A DNA stretch of 64,000 nt from Clostridia bacterium (GCA_017399065.1 JAFQEL010000023.1:1-64000); one strand, 5' to 3'. Counted from the stretch's first letter, positions 25,857 to 35,349 are shown. Numbers and translations: made by a program. Notes: generated from the letters alone by a model not told the origin.

Positions 25857-28307
25857 ATGAAATTAAGCGAAAAAGTAATGAGAAAGCTCTACCATATAGC
25901 AGGTAAATTTGTCAACTCTCTTTCTCAGGAGCAGGGTGCAGGAGATAAGACGGATAAAACCGTTACTCCCGGTATGCCTGAGCTTATAAGGGCAGTTGCA
26001 GCTGAAGGTGCCGTTTTGCTCAAAAATGACGGTGTTCTTCCCTTTACATCCGATGATAATGTAGCTCTTTTCGGCAGAACACAGATTGAAACCTTCTTTG
26101 TAGGCTACGGTTCGGGCGGTGACGTAAACGAGCCTTATAAAATCAATTATCTCGACGGTATCAGGTCATCCGGTGTTATAAATATTAACAATGACCTTGC
26201 AGATAAATATGAGGCGTGGTGTGCAAAAAATCCCGTTGATGAGGGTGTTTGGGGACGCTGGCCGCGTTATTTCCCCGAAATGCCTTTTGATGATAAGTTA
26301 ATTGCAGATTCTGCTGCAGCTTCCAACCGTGCGGTTGTGTTTATCGGACGTTCATCAGGCGAAGACCGCGAAAATGCTCTGAGTGAGGGCAGCTATTATC
26401 TTACGGCTGAAGAATTGTCGCTGCTTGATAAGGTAACGGCAACCTTTGAAAGTACGGTTGTAGTGCTCAATATCGGCAGTATTATTGATTTTGCCTGGCT
26501 TGATAAGTACGGTGACAAAATCGGAGCAGTGCTTATTTCCTGGCAGGGCGGTATGGAGAGCGGTAATGCTCTTGCCGATATTCTCGGCGGTAAGGTTTCT
26601 CCGAGCGGTAAGCTGACGGATACCATTGCAGATTCGTTCGACGATTATCCGTCATCAAATGATTTCGGAGCAAAGGAATATAACAACTATACGGAAGATA
26701 TATTTGTAGGCTACCGTTATTTTTCCACATTTGCCGTGGATAAAATCCGTTATCCCTTCGGTTTCGGTAAGAGTTATGCTGTTTTCACAGTGGATTTTGT
26801 TTCTGCTGACGTTAATAACGGTAATGTTGCAGTAAAATTCAATGTTACAAATGTTTCCGATAATTTCAGCGGTAAAGAAACCGTACAGGTATATTATTCA
26901 GCTGAAAACACCAAGCTTCTCAATCCGTCACGTCAGCTTGCAGGGTTTGCAAAAACAAAGCTTCTTGCTCCCGGTGAGAGTCAAGAGCTTACTGTTGAGT
27001 TTTCTGCTTCTGCTTTTGCATCCTATGATGACAGCGGTATTACGGGCTATGAATTTGCATGGGTGTTTGAAAAGGGCGATTATACACTGTATGTTGGTAC
27101 GGATTCATTCAATGCAGCAGCTGTTAAATCATTTTCAAATCCCGAAACAAAATGTGTTGAGCAGCTTACACAAGTTTCTGCCGCTCAGTATCCGTTTGAC
27201 AGAATTGATGCTATGCAGATCGTAAACGGCAAAAAAATTCCGTTGAAGCACAGAACACCTGCTTCAAAAACAAATCTCAAAGATATAATTCTTAACGATA
27301 TGCCTGCGGATATACCGTTTACGGGTGATAAGGGTTATAAGCTTGATGATGTAAGAAATGGTAAAGTTTCACTTGATGATTTTGTTGCACAGCTTACTCC
27401 CGATGAGCTTGAGGCTATCAGCCGCGGTGATTACGTAATGGGCAGCTCCCTCGGTGCTAAGGGTAATGCAGGTACTCTTGGCGGTGTGCTTGAATCGTTG
27501 AGAGATAAAGGTATTCCTGCACTTACAACGACAGACGGACCTTCGGGCATAAGACTCAAGGCAAGCTGTTCTCTGCTGCCTATCGGAGCTATTCTTGCAT
27601 GTACCTGGAATGAAGATTTGGTTGAAAAGCTTTATACTGCAGTTGGTGCTGAGATGAAAGTCAAAGGCTCCGATATACTTCTTGCACCCGGTATGAATAT
27701 TCACAGAAGTCCGCTTTGCGGAAGAAACTTCGAGTATTTTTCTGAAGATCCGCTTATCAGCGGTAAAATTGCCGCTTGTGTTGTACGCGGTGTACAGTCG
27801 AGCGGACTCAGTGCTTGTCCGAAGCATTTTGCCTGCAATAATCAGGAAACCAACCGTTGCCATAACGATTCAAGGGTTTCTGAGCGTGCTCTGCGTGAGA
27901 TTTATCTTAAGGGATTTGAAATCTGTGTCAAGGAGTCTGAGCCAAAGTGTATTATGACTTCATACAACAAAATCAATGGCGTATGGGGCCACTATAATTA
28001 CGAGCTTTGTACTACCGTACTCCGTAAGGAATGGGGTTACGAAGGTATGGTTATGACCGATTGGTGGATGAGAAAAAGTAAGAGCCCCGAATTTCCGAAT
28101 ATTTGCGACAATGCTTACCGCGTGCGTGCTCAGGTAGACGTGCTTATGCCCGGCGGAGGCCGTACAGGCAAGAGAAAGCCTGACGGCACACTGCTGAAAA
28201 CTTACGGTAAAACAGACGGCATAAAGCTTGGTGAAATGCAACGTGTAGCCAAAAACGTAATAGGTCTGGTACTCGCAATGCCTGATAAAAGTGCCGATAA
28301 TCATTGA
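25857..28307 (+). CDS. GH3 beta-glucosidase-type enzyme with permuted domain order
   Basis: An 816-residue glycoside hydrolase family 3 protein in which the usual C-terminal part comes first. The alpha/beta sandwich (about 40-285, with AAEGAVLLKNDGVLPF and SWQGGMESGNALADIL) is followed by an Fn3-like domain (about 310-440). The catalytic TIM barrel comes last (about 510-800), with TTDGPSG, PKHFACNNQE and the nucleophile Asp735 in GMVMTDWW. There is no signal peptide, so it is probably a cytoplasmic glucosidase or xylosidase on imported oligosaccharides. The ATG at 25857 is chosen because the upstream ATG at 25782 would translate through the tsf terminator. Confidence 0.9.
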   Translation: MKLSEKVMRKLYHIAGKFVNSLSQEQGAGDKTDKTVTPGMPELIRAVAAEGAVLLKNDGVLPFTSDDNVALFGRTQIETFFVGYGSGGDVNEPYKINYLDGIRSSGVININNDLADKYEAWCAKNPVDEGVWGRWPRYFPEMPFDDKLIADSAAASNRAVVFIGRSSGEDRENALSEGSYYLTAEELSLLDKVTATFESTVVVLNIGSIIDFAWLDKYGDKIGAVLISWQGGMESGNALADILGGKVSPSGKLTDTIADSFDDYPSSNDFGAKEYNNYTEDIFVGYRYFSTFAVDKIRYPFGFGKSYAVFTVDFVSADVNNGNVAVKFNVTNVSDNFSGKETVQVYYSAENTKLLNPSRQLAGFAKTKLLAPGESQELTVEFSASAFASYDDSGITGYEFAWVFEKGDYTLYVGTDSFNAAAVKSFSNPETKCVEQLTQVSAAQYPFDRIDAMQIVNGKKIPLKHRTPASKTNLKDIILNDMPADIPFTGDKGYKLDDVRNGKVSLDDFVAQLTPDELEAISRGDYVMGSSLGAKGNAGTLGGVLESLRDKGIPALTTTDGPSGIRLKASCSLLPIGAILACTWNEDLVEKLYTAVGAEMKVKGSDILLAPGMNIHRSPLCGRNFEYFSEDPLISGKIAACVVRGVQSSGLSACPKHFACNNQETNRCHNDSRVSERALREIYLKGFEICVKESEPKCIMTSYNKINGVWGHYNYELCTTVLRKEWGYEGMVMTDWWMRKSKSPEFPNICDNAYRVRAQVDVLMPGGGRTGKRKPDGTLLKTYGKTDGIKLGEMQRVAKNVIGLVLAMPDKSADNH

Positions 28308-28332
28308 CAATCATATAAAGCCTTTGTATAAT
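28304..28332 (+). promoter_or_regulatory. Perfect consensus sigma-A promoter for the WYL regulator gene
   Basis: TTGACA (28304-28309), 17-bp spacer, TATAAT (28327-28332). Both hexamers are perfect. The -35 overlaps the stop codon of the GH3 gene. Confidence 0.8.
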
Positions 28333-28373
28333 TAAATGTTGTTGAAAGTTTATACTTTATAAATGGTGAGAAT

Positions 28374-29369
28374 ATGAGTAACGGTAAACAAAGGCTTATT
28401 GCTCTGACTGAGTTTTTCAAGAAAAAAACCGATGAAGAGCACATATATTCTGCCTCTCAGATTATTGAGGAGCTTGCAAAGCAGGGTATCGATGCTGAGA
28501 GGAAGGCACTGTATTCCGATATTGATGCCATGAAGCTTTCGGGCTACGATATTGTCTGTACGCGTACACCCAAAGCAGGCTTTTTTATGGCTTCACGAGA
28601 TTTTGAAGAGGCAGAAGTACGGCTTATGATCGATGCCGTACAGGCGGCTAAATTCATCACGGTAAAAAAGACGGATTCTCTTGTAAATAAGATAAGCAAT
28701 TTGCTTAGCGAGCCTCAGGCGGATAAGCTGAGATCGCAGGTTTATATCGATAAGAGTCATAAACGTAAGAATGAAGAGATTTATTATACGGTTGACGTGC
28801 TTCACAATGCGATTGCTAAAATGTGTAAGGTCAGTTTTGTGTATTCAAATCTCAGCGTATCCGACGATCTTACCACGACACTTAATGAGCGTGAGTTTAC
28901 AGTCAGCCCGTATGCTCTTATCTGGTCTAATGACCATTATTATCTTGTGTGTAATAACTCAAATTACGATAATCTTATGCACGCCCGTATTGACAGAATG
29001 AAAAAAGTTGTATGTACAAACGAGCCTTGGCGTCATTTCAGTGAAGTTTCCGAGTACAAGGAGAAGTTTGACTCTGCCGACTATGCCGGTAAGCTTTTTA
29101 ATATGTTTTCAGGTAAGGAACAGAGTGTTACACTTCGTTGCTCAAACAGGTTTCTGGAAGAAATCATCGAAAGATTCGGTGAAAACGTACGCTTTTCTTC
29201 CCTCAACGCCGATAATTTTATTGCAGAAGTGACTGCTGTTACGGGTGAAGGTTTTATTTCCTGGCTTCTTCAGTACGGCAATTCTGTTGAGGTAATTCGT
29301 CCCGCAAGCCTTCGTGCGGCAGTGTCTCAGCGTGTGACCGGTTTAATGAAACTTTATACGGATAAATAA
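28374..29369 (+). CDS. WYL-domain transcriptional regulator
   Basis: A 331-residue protein with an N-terminal winged helix (RLIALTEFFKK through ERKALYSDIDAMKLSGYDI, about 5-65) and a WYL domain (about 140-225, with VSPYALIWSNDHYYLV and RIDRM), then a WCX-type C-terminal part. WYL proteins sense small ligands or nucleic acids and regulate sugar, stress or defence genes. The neighbouring GH3 gene could be a target, but this is only position. GGTGAG precedes the ATG. Its own promoter is perfect consensus, unusual for a regulator. Confidence 0.88.
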   Translation: MSNGKQRLIALTEFFKKKTDEEHIYSASQIIEELAKQGIDAERKALYSDIDAMKLSGYDIVCTRTPKAGFFMASRDFEEAEVRLMIDAVQAAKFITVKKTDSLVNKISNLLSEPQADKLRSQVYIDKSHKRKNEEIYYTVDVLHNAIAKMCKVSFVYSNLSVSDDLTTTLNEREFTVSPYALIWSNDHYYLVCNNSNYDNLMHARIDRMKKVVCTNEPWRHFSEVSEYKEKFDSADYAGKLFNMFSGKEQSVTLRCSNRFLEEIIERFGENVRFSSLNADNFIAEVTAVTGEGFISWLLQYGNSVEVIRPASLRAAVSQRVTGLMKLYTDK

Positions 29370-29396
29370 TTATGAAAGGAGTGAGGGTGCTTCACA

Positions 29397-30263
29397 ATGC
29401 AGTATGTAGTTTTTGACCTTGAATGGAATAACGTTTACGGCAGAAAAATAAACGGTTTTATAAATGAGATCATTGAAATCGGTGCCGTAAAGCTTGATGA
29501 AGACCTCAACGAAATTTCAACCTTTTCCAGCTTTGTAAAGCCGAGCATCGGCAAAAAACTGCGAGGCAGCGTTAAAAAGCTGACTAATATAACAAACGAT
29601 GACGTGCTTGGCGGTGAGCCGTTTACTCAGGCATTTTCTGATTTTCGAAAATGGATAGGCTCACAGCCTACTCTTATTCTTACGTGGGGCGACGGCGATA
29701 TACGCGTGCTTATTGAGAACTATAAGTATCTCAACGGTATTGCTTTTATTCCGTTCCTTACCGATTACGTAGACTTGCAGAGCTTTGTACAAAGGTGTGT
29801 AAAAACCGAAAAGGGACAGCAGATAGGTCTCGGTAAGGCCGCAGAGGCACTCGGAATTGATGACACAACCTTTTCTCACCACCGTGCACTTGATGACAGC
29901 AAGCTTAGCGCTGAGTGTTTCAGAAAGGTGTTCGATTTTAACGAGCTTCAGAATTATATAAGACCCTGCAGTGCGGAATTCTATGCAAAACTTGCATTCA
30001 AGCCTTATCCGATAAGCAATCTTAAAAATCCTCTTGTTGATAAAAAACAGCTTGTATACGTATGTCCCGAATGCCGTGTGAATGCACAGCGTCTGAAGGA
30101 ATGGAAATATTCAAACCGATTCTTCCGTACAGTATTTAAATGCCCTTGCTGTGGTAGCATGACGAAAGTATCCGTAAGGTTTATGAAAATGTATGACAGA
30201 GTCGATATCAAAAAAACTGCCATACCTTATATTCCGCCTGAAGAAAATACAGATACAGAATAA
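29397..30263 (+). CDS. DEDDh 3'-5' exonuclease with C-terminal zinc ribbon
   Basis: A 288-residue protein. The DnaQ-like fold (about 1-185) shows FDLEWN (D7, E9), the middle aspartate region around LTWGDGDIRVL and HHRALDDSKL (His and Asp of motif III). This is closest to ERI-1/KapD-type RNA or DNA exonucleases. Beyond it, CPEC...CPCC forms a zinc ribbon (about 223-265). The substrate is unknown. It may matter that the PolC in this window lacks its own exonuclease, but nothing shows that this protein serves replication. GAGGG lies about 9 bases before the ATG. Confidence 0.85.
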   Translation: MQYVVFDLEWNNVYGRKINGFINEIIEIGAVKLDEDLNEISTFSSFVKPSIGKKLRGSVKKLTNITNDDVLGGEPFTQAFSDFRKWIGSQPTLILTWGDGDIRVLIENYKYLNGIAFIPFLTDYVDLQSFVQRCVKTEKGQQIGLGKAAEALGIDDTTFSHHRALDDSKLSAECFRKVFDFNELQNYIRPCSAEFYAKLAFKPYPISNLKNPLVDKKQLVYVCPECRVNAQRLKEWKYSNRFFRTVFKCPCCGSMTKVSVRFMKMYDRVDIKKTAIPYIPPEENTDTE

Positions 30264-30269
30264 AAAACA

Positions 30270-30333
30270 GCGGCTGCTTTATACACATAAGTCAGTTTTG
30301 ACACTTGTGTGCATAAAGCAGCCGCTTTTTCTT
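30270..30333. terminator. Bidirectional terminator between convergent genes
   Basis: A long hairpin: AGCGGCTGCTTTAT pairs with ATAAAGCAGCCGCT (14 bp), with further pairing inward to ACTTGTGT. The plus side ends in TTTTTCTTT and the minus side in TGTTTTTTA, so it can serve both the exonuclease gene and the DUF1294 gene. Confidence 0.88.
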
Positions 30334-30345
30334 TAAATTTTGATC

Positions 30346-30660
30346 TCAACAGTAGCGCATATACATAAGACCTATTGCAGCTATAAGGTGAATAAGAATA
30401 ATTGCAGGTAGACCAAGCATAAATTTATTGTGCTGGGTTTTGTGATGTATTATTTTCATAGTGATGAGCATTGGAATAGCGCCGCCGCAGAAAGCAGTAA
30501 GCATTAAGAAGTTTTCCGGTATTCTCTTTTTCCTCTTTTTGGCAGCTTTTTTGTCGTAAACGGTGATGACAACGGAAAAAGCACCTATTACAACGAAAAG
30601 GCATAAAAAGGGAAGATATTGATTGAATAAAGAAACAAAAACAGAAAAGAGCTTTTCCAT
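30346..30660 (-). CDS. DUF1294 small membrane protein
   Basis: A 104-residue protein with three membrane helices and the DUF1294 pattern: VYDKKAAKKRKKRIPE, then GGAIPMLITMKIIHHKTQHNKF. Function unknown. The ATG at 30660 is chosen; an upstream TTG at 30696 would add a short non-family extension. No good ribosome site precedes either start. Confidence 0.8.
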   Translation of the reverse strand: MEKLFSVFVSLFNQYLPFLCLFVVIGAFSVVITVYDKKAAKKRKKRIPENFLMLTAFCGGAIPMLITMKIIHHKTQHNKFMLGLPAIILIHLIAAIGLMYMRYC

Positions 30661-30760
30661 AAATAATACCGTAGAGGCTTGAAACCGACCTTTCAAAATA
30701 AATATTAAATTTATTTTAATACAATAATGCTTTTATGTCAATAAAAAGAAAGGAGAAACA

Positions 30761-31921
30761 ATGGATTTAAAAATAACAGCATATATAATCGGGGCTTTAT
30801 TTCTTTTATGTACGTTGTTATCGGCTTGCGAAAAAGAAGGTAATATTACTGAGCCGACAACTGAAAATCAAATAACGGTGAAAAAAGAAGTGAGAGGAGT
30901 ATGGTTAACCTGCTATGAACTTAAATCTATGCTTGCCGACGGCACTGAAGCCACTTTCAGGGCTGAGGTTGAAAAGATGATGAACGAGTGTAAAAAGCAG
31001 GAAATAAACACGGTTTTTATTCAGGTAAGACCTTTTGCGGATTCCGTATATCCTTCTGATATATTTCCTTTATCTGATTACGTTTTGTCATCAAACGGTA
31101 ATGAACCTCAATTTGACGTGTTGTCTGTTTTTATTCAGCTTGTAAATGAAGAAGGTATTGACGTTCACGCATGGGTCAACCCGTACCGTGTATCTTATAA
31201 AACCAGACTGTCTCAGCTTGATAAAGACAGTATAGCTTTCAGTAATGAGTATAAAAATGCCGTCGTTTGCACTGATGCCGGTATTTATCTGAATCCGTGT
31301 TTTGATAAAAGCCGTCTGCTGGTGCTGAAAGGAATAAGGGAAATACTGGAAAATTATAATGTGAGCGGAATACATATAGATGATTATTTTTATCCGCTTA
31401 CTTATGAAAGCTTTGATGAAGCTCATTATGGGGATTACTGTGAACAGGGAGGTAAACTCGGGCTTGCACAATGGCGGAGAGAAAACGTAAACAGTCTGGT
31501 AAGTTCAATATATTCTCTTGTGCATTCATACGGTGACGGTACAGCTTTCAGTATAAGTCCGGCAGGTGATATTGAGAAAAATTACTCTGTTTATTATGCT
31601 GACGTCAGATTATGGATGAGAGAAAAAGGTTATGCCGATATCATAATTCCGCAGATATATTACGGATTTGAACACGAGAAAATGCCTTTTGAAGCGGTTG
31701 CTGAAAAATGGTTGGAGTGCGAGAGGGCAGAAGATGTTGATATGTTGTGCGGACTTGCTGCTTATAAACAGGGAGAGGCAGATGAACTTGCGGGTAAGGG
31801 AATCAACGAATGGATAAACAGTAGTGAGATTATCGAGCGGCAGAAAATGTATGTTGGCAATTCTTTATTCAGTGGATACGTGTTGTTTTCGTATAAGAAT
31901 ATTATTGATGACGGTATGTAA
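30761..31921 (+). CDS. GHL10-family (DUF187-like) lipoprotein
   Basis: A 386-residue protein. The lipobox LLSAC gives lipidation at Cys22. A TIM-barrel domain of the GHL10 type follows: EVRGVWLTCYE, NTVFIQVRPFADSVYPSDIFP, VHAWVNPYR, GIHIDDYFYP (probable acidic catalytic pair), SISPAGD and DIIIPQIYYGF. These proteins are predicted glycosidases acting at the envelope; the substrate is not established. AAAGGAG precedes the ATG. The next gene carries what may be a degenerate relative of this barrel. Confidence 0.88.
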   Translation: MDLKITAYIIGALFLLCTLLSACEKEGNITEPTTENQITVKKEVRGVWLTCYELKSMLADGTEATFRAEVEKMMNECKKQEINTVFIQVRPFADSVYPSDIFPLSDYVLSSNGNEPQFDVLSVFIQLVNEEGIDVHAWVNPYRVSYKTRLSQLDKDSIAFSNEYKNAVVCTDAGIYLNPCFDKSRLLVLKGIREILENYNVSGIHIDDYFYPLTYESFDEAHYGDYCEQGGKLGLAQWRRENVNSLVSSIYSLVHSYGDGTAFSISPAGDIEKNYSVYYADVRLWMREKGYADIIIPQIYYGFEHEKMPFEAVAEKWLECERAEDVDMLCGLAAYKQGEADELAGKGINEWINSSEIIERQKMYVGNSLFSGYVLFSYKNIIDDGM

Positions 31922-31928
31922 AAAAATG

Positions 31929-31957
31929 TTGTAAATATATACTCTTTATGTTATACT
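31929..31957 (+). promoter_or_regulatory. Sigma-A promoter for the amidase gene
   Basis: TTGTAA (31929-31934), 17-bp spacer, TATACT (31952-31957), 51 bases before the ATG. Confidence 0.65.
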
Positions 31958-32007
31958 CAATATGTATAACTATATACTTTTAAAAGTATACAAAAGGGGA
32001 AAGAAAA

Positions 32008-34893
32008 ATGGAAAAGACAAAATCAAGGAAAGTGGGTATTGCCGTCTGTATTGCCGTTATGGTTATAGGTATAGTTACACTTGCACTTTACCTTGGCGGA
32101 TTTGGTACGCATATTTCTAAGCTGCTTGACAAAGAACCGACTGCGTCAGAAGAAACGACTGATGAATTACAAAATGTTTTTGTGTCGGTTTCAAGCGGAC
32201 CTGCGGACGGAATGAGTGCTGTCAGACTTGAAAAAGGCACGGATTACAGTGATATTCAGAAGGCTTATGATGCTGTTACCGATATTGCCGGATGGGGCTT
32301 CAACACTGTAATTTTCAGCGAATGTGATTTGTCCGAGGCGGCACAGCTTGCTACCCATGCCAAAAACAGCGGACTATTTAGTGTGTATCTTATTGACTCG
32401 GATGCTGTTGTGAAATCGGGTGTTGCAGATAAAAATGCGGCGTCTTCTTTTGGCGGTATCGGTGTTGATTCCATACTTATAAAGGCTGCTGACGGTGCAA
32501 CTCAGAATGAGGTTGCTCTTGTTGCGCGTACTCTGCGTGAGATCGATGAATCTCTCTATATAGGTGCTTTTGCCTCGGCTGCAAAAACATATTCTGCCGT
32601 TTGTCAGGCGGATGTATTTGATTATAAATATATTGATATCACCGTTCCTACGTCAACGGTTGCGGGCGAATATGCAGTATTTCTGTCTGATTATTGCGAC
32701 GGTACAACTGAAGATACGGTATTCGGTATGCATACGGAGCTTGTCGGCAATGCCGAAGGGTATAAAAAACCGGAAGAAATAATGAAACAGTTTGAAGCGG
32801 TTACTCAGACCGTGGGCTCGGGCTATGCATTCTATCGCTATGATATACTTGCAAAAAACACCAACTCTTTGCGCGATGCGATAACCGATTATATGAAAAA
32901 CGGAATAATGAAGAATTATTTCAGTCAGCTTATTATGTCTTCGCCTCAGAAAACCGTTTTTGAAACAAATCAGTCAAAAGTTTCGTTTGTCGGTACGGGC
33001 GATATCTCAAAGCCGCTTACTGTAAACGGACAGGCTGTACAGCTGATTGAAGACGGATACTTCTCGCTCGAAAAGCAGCTTAAGCCCGGTGAAAATATTT
33101 TTGTGTTTGACCATTGCGGTAAGCAGTACACCTATAAAATCACCTATAAAATCAAGCTTATTGACTCGGTTTCTCCAAACGGTACGGTTAATGCACCCGG
33201 CGGTGCACGGCTTGATGTTGCCGTAATAGCACATAAGTCGGCAAACGTTACCGCATCACTCGGCGGCAATTCAATTAAGCTTTCAAAATCGGACGATTAC
33301 GGAGACGATATTGATGCAGGTTCGGATTATACCTACTTTGTAGGATATTACACTCTTCCCGAGTCCGGTGCCGCTGACAGAAGTCTCGGAAAAGTCAAGG
33401 TAACCGCATCTTATTCAGGGATTACGGAATCGAAAGAAGGAGCGACGGTAACGGTAAATGCCAAGGTTGCTGTTCCGCCTGTTACTGTACCTGCTTCAAC
33501 GACTCTTTTAACTACTGCCGTTCCGGGTACAACCGCACCGTCTATTCAGGATTCTTCTTCGGGTGACGGAAGTGAAGCTTCGTCCGAAACAAATGCACCG
33601 ACCACTCAGCCGCCTACTCAGGCGCCTACGACAAAACCGTCCTCTGTACAGATATTCAAGCTTCTCACTCCTTACAATAATAACGGCGTTGCCGGTAAAT
33701 CAAAAATGATTGTTGTTAAAAACGATTATTCCGAAACCTTACCGTCATCAACAATGAATGATGTTTCGGTACCTTATTTTACGGCTTTACCCAAGGGTAC
33801 GGTGGATTATGTTACGGGCACAAGCTCATATGACGGTATTAAGTATTATGTTTTAGCTTCGGGCAGACGCGTTTATCAGAAGGATGTTGAATATCTTGCA
33901 CAGGGCTATAATATGCCTTCCAATGAGCTTCGCACGGTGAGCGTTTCAAAAGGCAGTGACGAAACAAAGATCACTTTTACAATGAAGTGGAAGGTACCGT
34001 TCAACGTGCAGGAGAAGCCTCAGTCATTTTATGAACAGACTGCAGGCAGACCGTACAGTGTAAGAAGCTTTACGGCTGAATATATTGATATTGTTTTCTA
34101 TTATACTCCGTCAACCGATACTGCACCTGCGATTAATACGTCGGTAATTGCAAGAACTCAGTGGATCAAAAACAGTGACGGTTCCAGTACACTTCGTCTT
34201 TTCCTTAAGAAAAAAGGTGGATTTTACGGCATCAAATATTATTACAACAACGACGGTACGCTTACATTCTCTATTAAAGAACGTCCGTCATCTTCCATAA
34301 GCGGCAAGGTTATTATGCTTGATCCCGGTCATGGCGGAAATGACCCCGGTGCAATCGGTGCTGCCGTTATAGGCGGAAAGAATGTGCATGAAGCAACGAT
34401 AAATTTGGCAATTGCAAATAAGATCAAGGCTAAGCTTGAATCACTCGGTGCTACTGTAATTATGACACGCAGTTCGGCAACGCAGACGTCAAGCCTTGAA
34501 CAGCGCGCTGCTCTTTGCCGTGCTAACAACCCCGACGTTTTTGTTGCGATTCACTGTGATGCTTCAGAGACATCGTCATCTGTTTCAGGTAATACGACTT
34601 ACTATTATAAGAGTTACTCTTATCCGTTGGCATATTATCTCAGCACAAGCATAGTTTCGGCTTATAAAAACAACATTTATGCATCAAACTCAACTATGGC
34701 GGGAAAAGTTGACAGAGGCTGTAAATTCAAAGGCTTTAAGGTTACGCGAGTTGAAGAGTGCCCGAGCATACTCATCGAGTACGGTTTTGTAACTAATGTT
34801 ACTGAGTGTAAAGCACTTGCTAATGATACAAACCAGAACACTCTTGCTCAAGCGACCGTAAACGGTCTTGTGAACTATTTTAAAAACAGCTGA
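32008..34893 (+). CDS. Multidomain N-acetylmuramoyl-L-alanine amidase
   Basis: A 961-residue membrane-anchored wall hydrolase. A single N-terminal helix (VGIAVCIAVMVIGIVTLALYL) is followed by a barrel-like domain with GWGFNTVIFSECD and FGGIGVDSILI (about 50-310), possibly a degenerate GHL10 relative. A beta region, a Thr/Pro/Ser linker (about 495-550) and a domain with DVPYFTALPKGTVDYV-like SH3 features come next. The C-terminal Amidase_3 (about 770-960) has zinc ligands in LDPGHGGNDPG, NVHEATINLA and VAIHCDAS, plus the catalytic Glu in ILIEYGFV. It cleaves the lactyl-peptide bond of peptidoglycan. GGGGAAAG precedes the ATG. Confidence 0.9.
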   Translation: MEKTKSRKVGIAVCIAVMVIGIVTLALYLGGFGTHISKLLDKEPTASEETTDELQNVFVSVSSGPADGMSAVRLEKGTDYSDIQKAYDAVTDIAGWGFNTVIFSECDLSEAAQLATHAKNSGLFSVYLIDSDAVVKSGVADKNAASSFGGIGVDSILIKAADGATQNEVALVARTLREIDESLYIGAFASAAKTYSAVCQADVFDYKYIDITVPTSTVAGEYAVFLSDYCDGTTEDTVFGMHTELVGNAEGYKKPEEIMKQFEAVTQTVGSGYAFYRYDILAKNTNSLRDAITDYMKNGIMKNYFSQLIMSSPQKTVFETNQSKVSFVGTGDISKPLTVNGQAVQLIEDGYFSLEKQLKPGENIFVFDHCGKQYTYKITYKIKLIDSVSPNGTVNAPGGARLDVAVIAHKSANVTASLGGNSIKLSKSDDYGDDIDAGSDYTYFVGYYTLPESGAADRSLGKVKVTASYSGITESKEGATVTVNAKVAVPPVTVPASTTLLTTAVPGTTAPSIQDSSSGDGSEASSETNAPTTQPPTQAPTTKPSSVQIFKLLTPYNNNGVAGKSKMIVVKNDYSETLPSSTMNDVSVPYFTALPKGTVDYVTGTSSYDGIKYYVLASGRRVYQKDVEYLAQGYNMPSNELRTVSVSKGSDETKITFTMKWKVPFNVQEKPQSFYEQTAGRPYSVRSFTAEYIDIVFYYTPSTDTAPAINTSVIARTQWIKNSDGSSTLRLFLKKKGGFYGIKYYYNNDGTLTFSIKERPSSSISGKVIMLDPGHGGNDPGAIGAAVIGGKNVHEATINLAIANKIKAKLESLGATVIMTRSSATQTSSLEQRAALCRANNPDVFVAIHCDASETSSSVSGNTTYYYKSYSYPLAYYLSTSIVSAYKNNIYASNSTMAGKVDRGCKFKGFKVTRVEECPSILIEYGFVTNVTECKALANDTNQNTLAQATVNGLVNYFKNS

Positions 34894-34907
34894 TTATCAG
34901 TTTTTTG
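34883..34907. terminator. Weak terminator at convergent gene ends
   Basis: CTGA-TTA-TCAG with flanking A/T pairing and a TTTTTT tail, overlapping the ends of the amidase gene and the minus-strand CmpB-like gene. The stem is short, so confidence is low. Confidence 0.35.
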
Positions 34908-35298
34908 AATCTGTTGAAAACAGTCTGCCTTTAATAAAAAAAGAGAGCAGCATTGCAGGAAAGCTGATGAAAAACCATATGAGTGAAAACAGCGGGCATA
35001 TCTGACCGAGGATATGTCCGGGCTGTTGGGAATAATCCCATACGTTCATATGCAATTTTCTGTTGACTATACAGCCTACTATAAATTCAAGTGCTGTTAT
35101 TATCAGGCATCCGGACAGGCATCTTAAAGTGAGGCTTCTTGTTTTTATTTTTATGTTTGTAATATAGATAAGTAAATAAGCCAGTCCGCCGGTGAGTGCC
35201 ATTGTCCAGTGTGTGAAGCCGCGGAAAGCAACTTCTATAAGACTGTAAAGTACAGCACCGAGCATATATACGAATGAGTATTCTTTGAGTTTTTTCAA
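34897..35298 (-). CDS. CmpB-like (putative ABC-transporter type IV) membrane protein
   Basis: A 133-residue protein with about four membrane helices. The family pattern is seen in ALEFIVGCIVNRKL, NVWDYSQQPGHILGQICPL and FSLIWFFISF (PF06541-like). The function of the family is not established. The start is TTG at 35298 with GGTGAT a few bases upstream; no ATG fits. Confidence 0.7.
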   Translation of the reverse strand: MKKLKEYSFVYMLGAVLYSLIEVAFRGFTHWTMALTGGLAYLLIYITNIKIKTRSLTLRCLSGCLIITALEFIVGCIVNRKLHMNVWDYSQQPGHILGQICPLFSLIWFFISFPAMLLSFFIKGRLFSTDSKN

Positions 35299-35349
35299 AT
35301 GTAATCACCAACTGTATTATATTCAGATATTTTTTTCGGAGGAAATATT

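Noticed and set aside
30679-30696. Inverted repeat TTGAAA-N6-TTTCAA in the divergent gap before the GHL10 gene
   Set aside because: Short and AT-rich; could be an operator, but chance is likely. A TTGAAA-18-TATTAA promoter overlapping it is equally weak.
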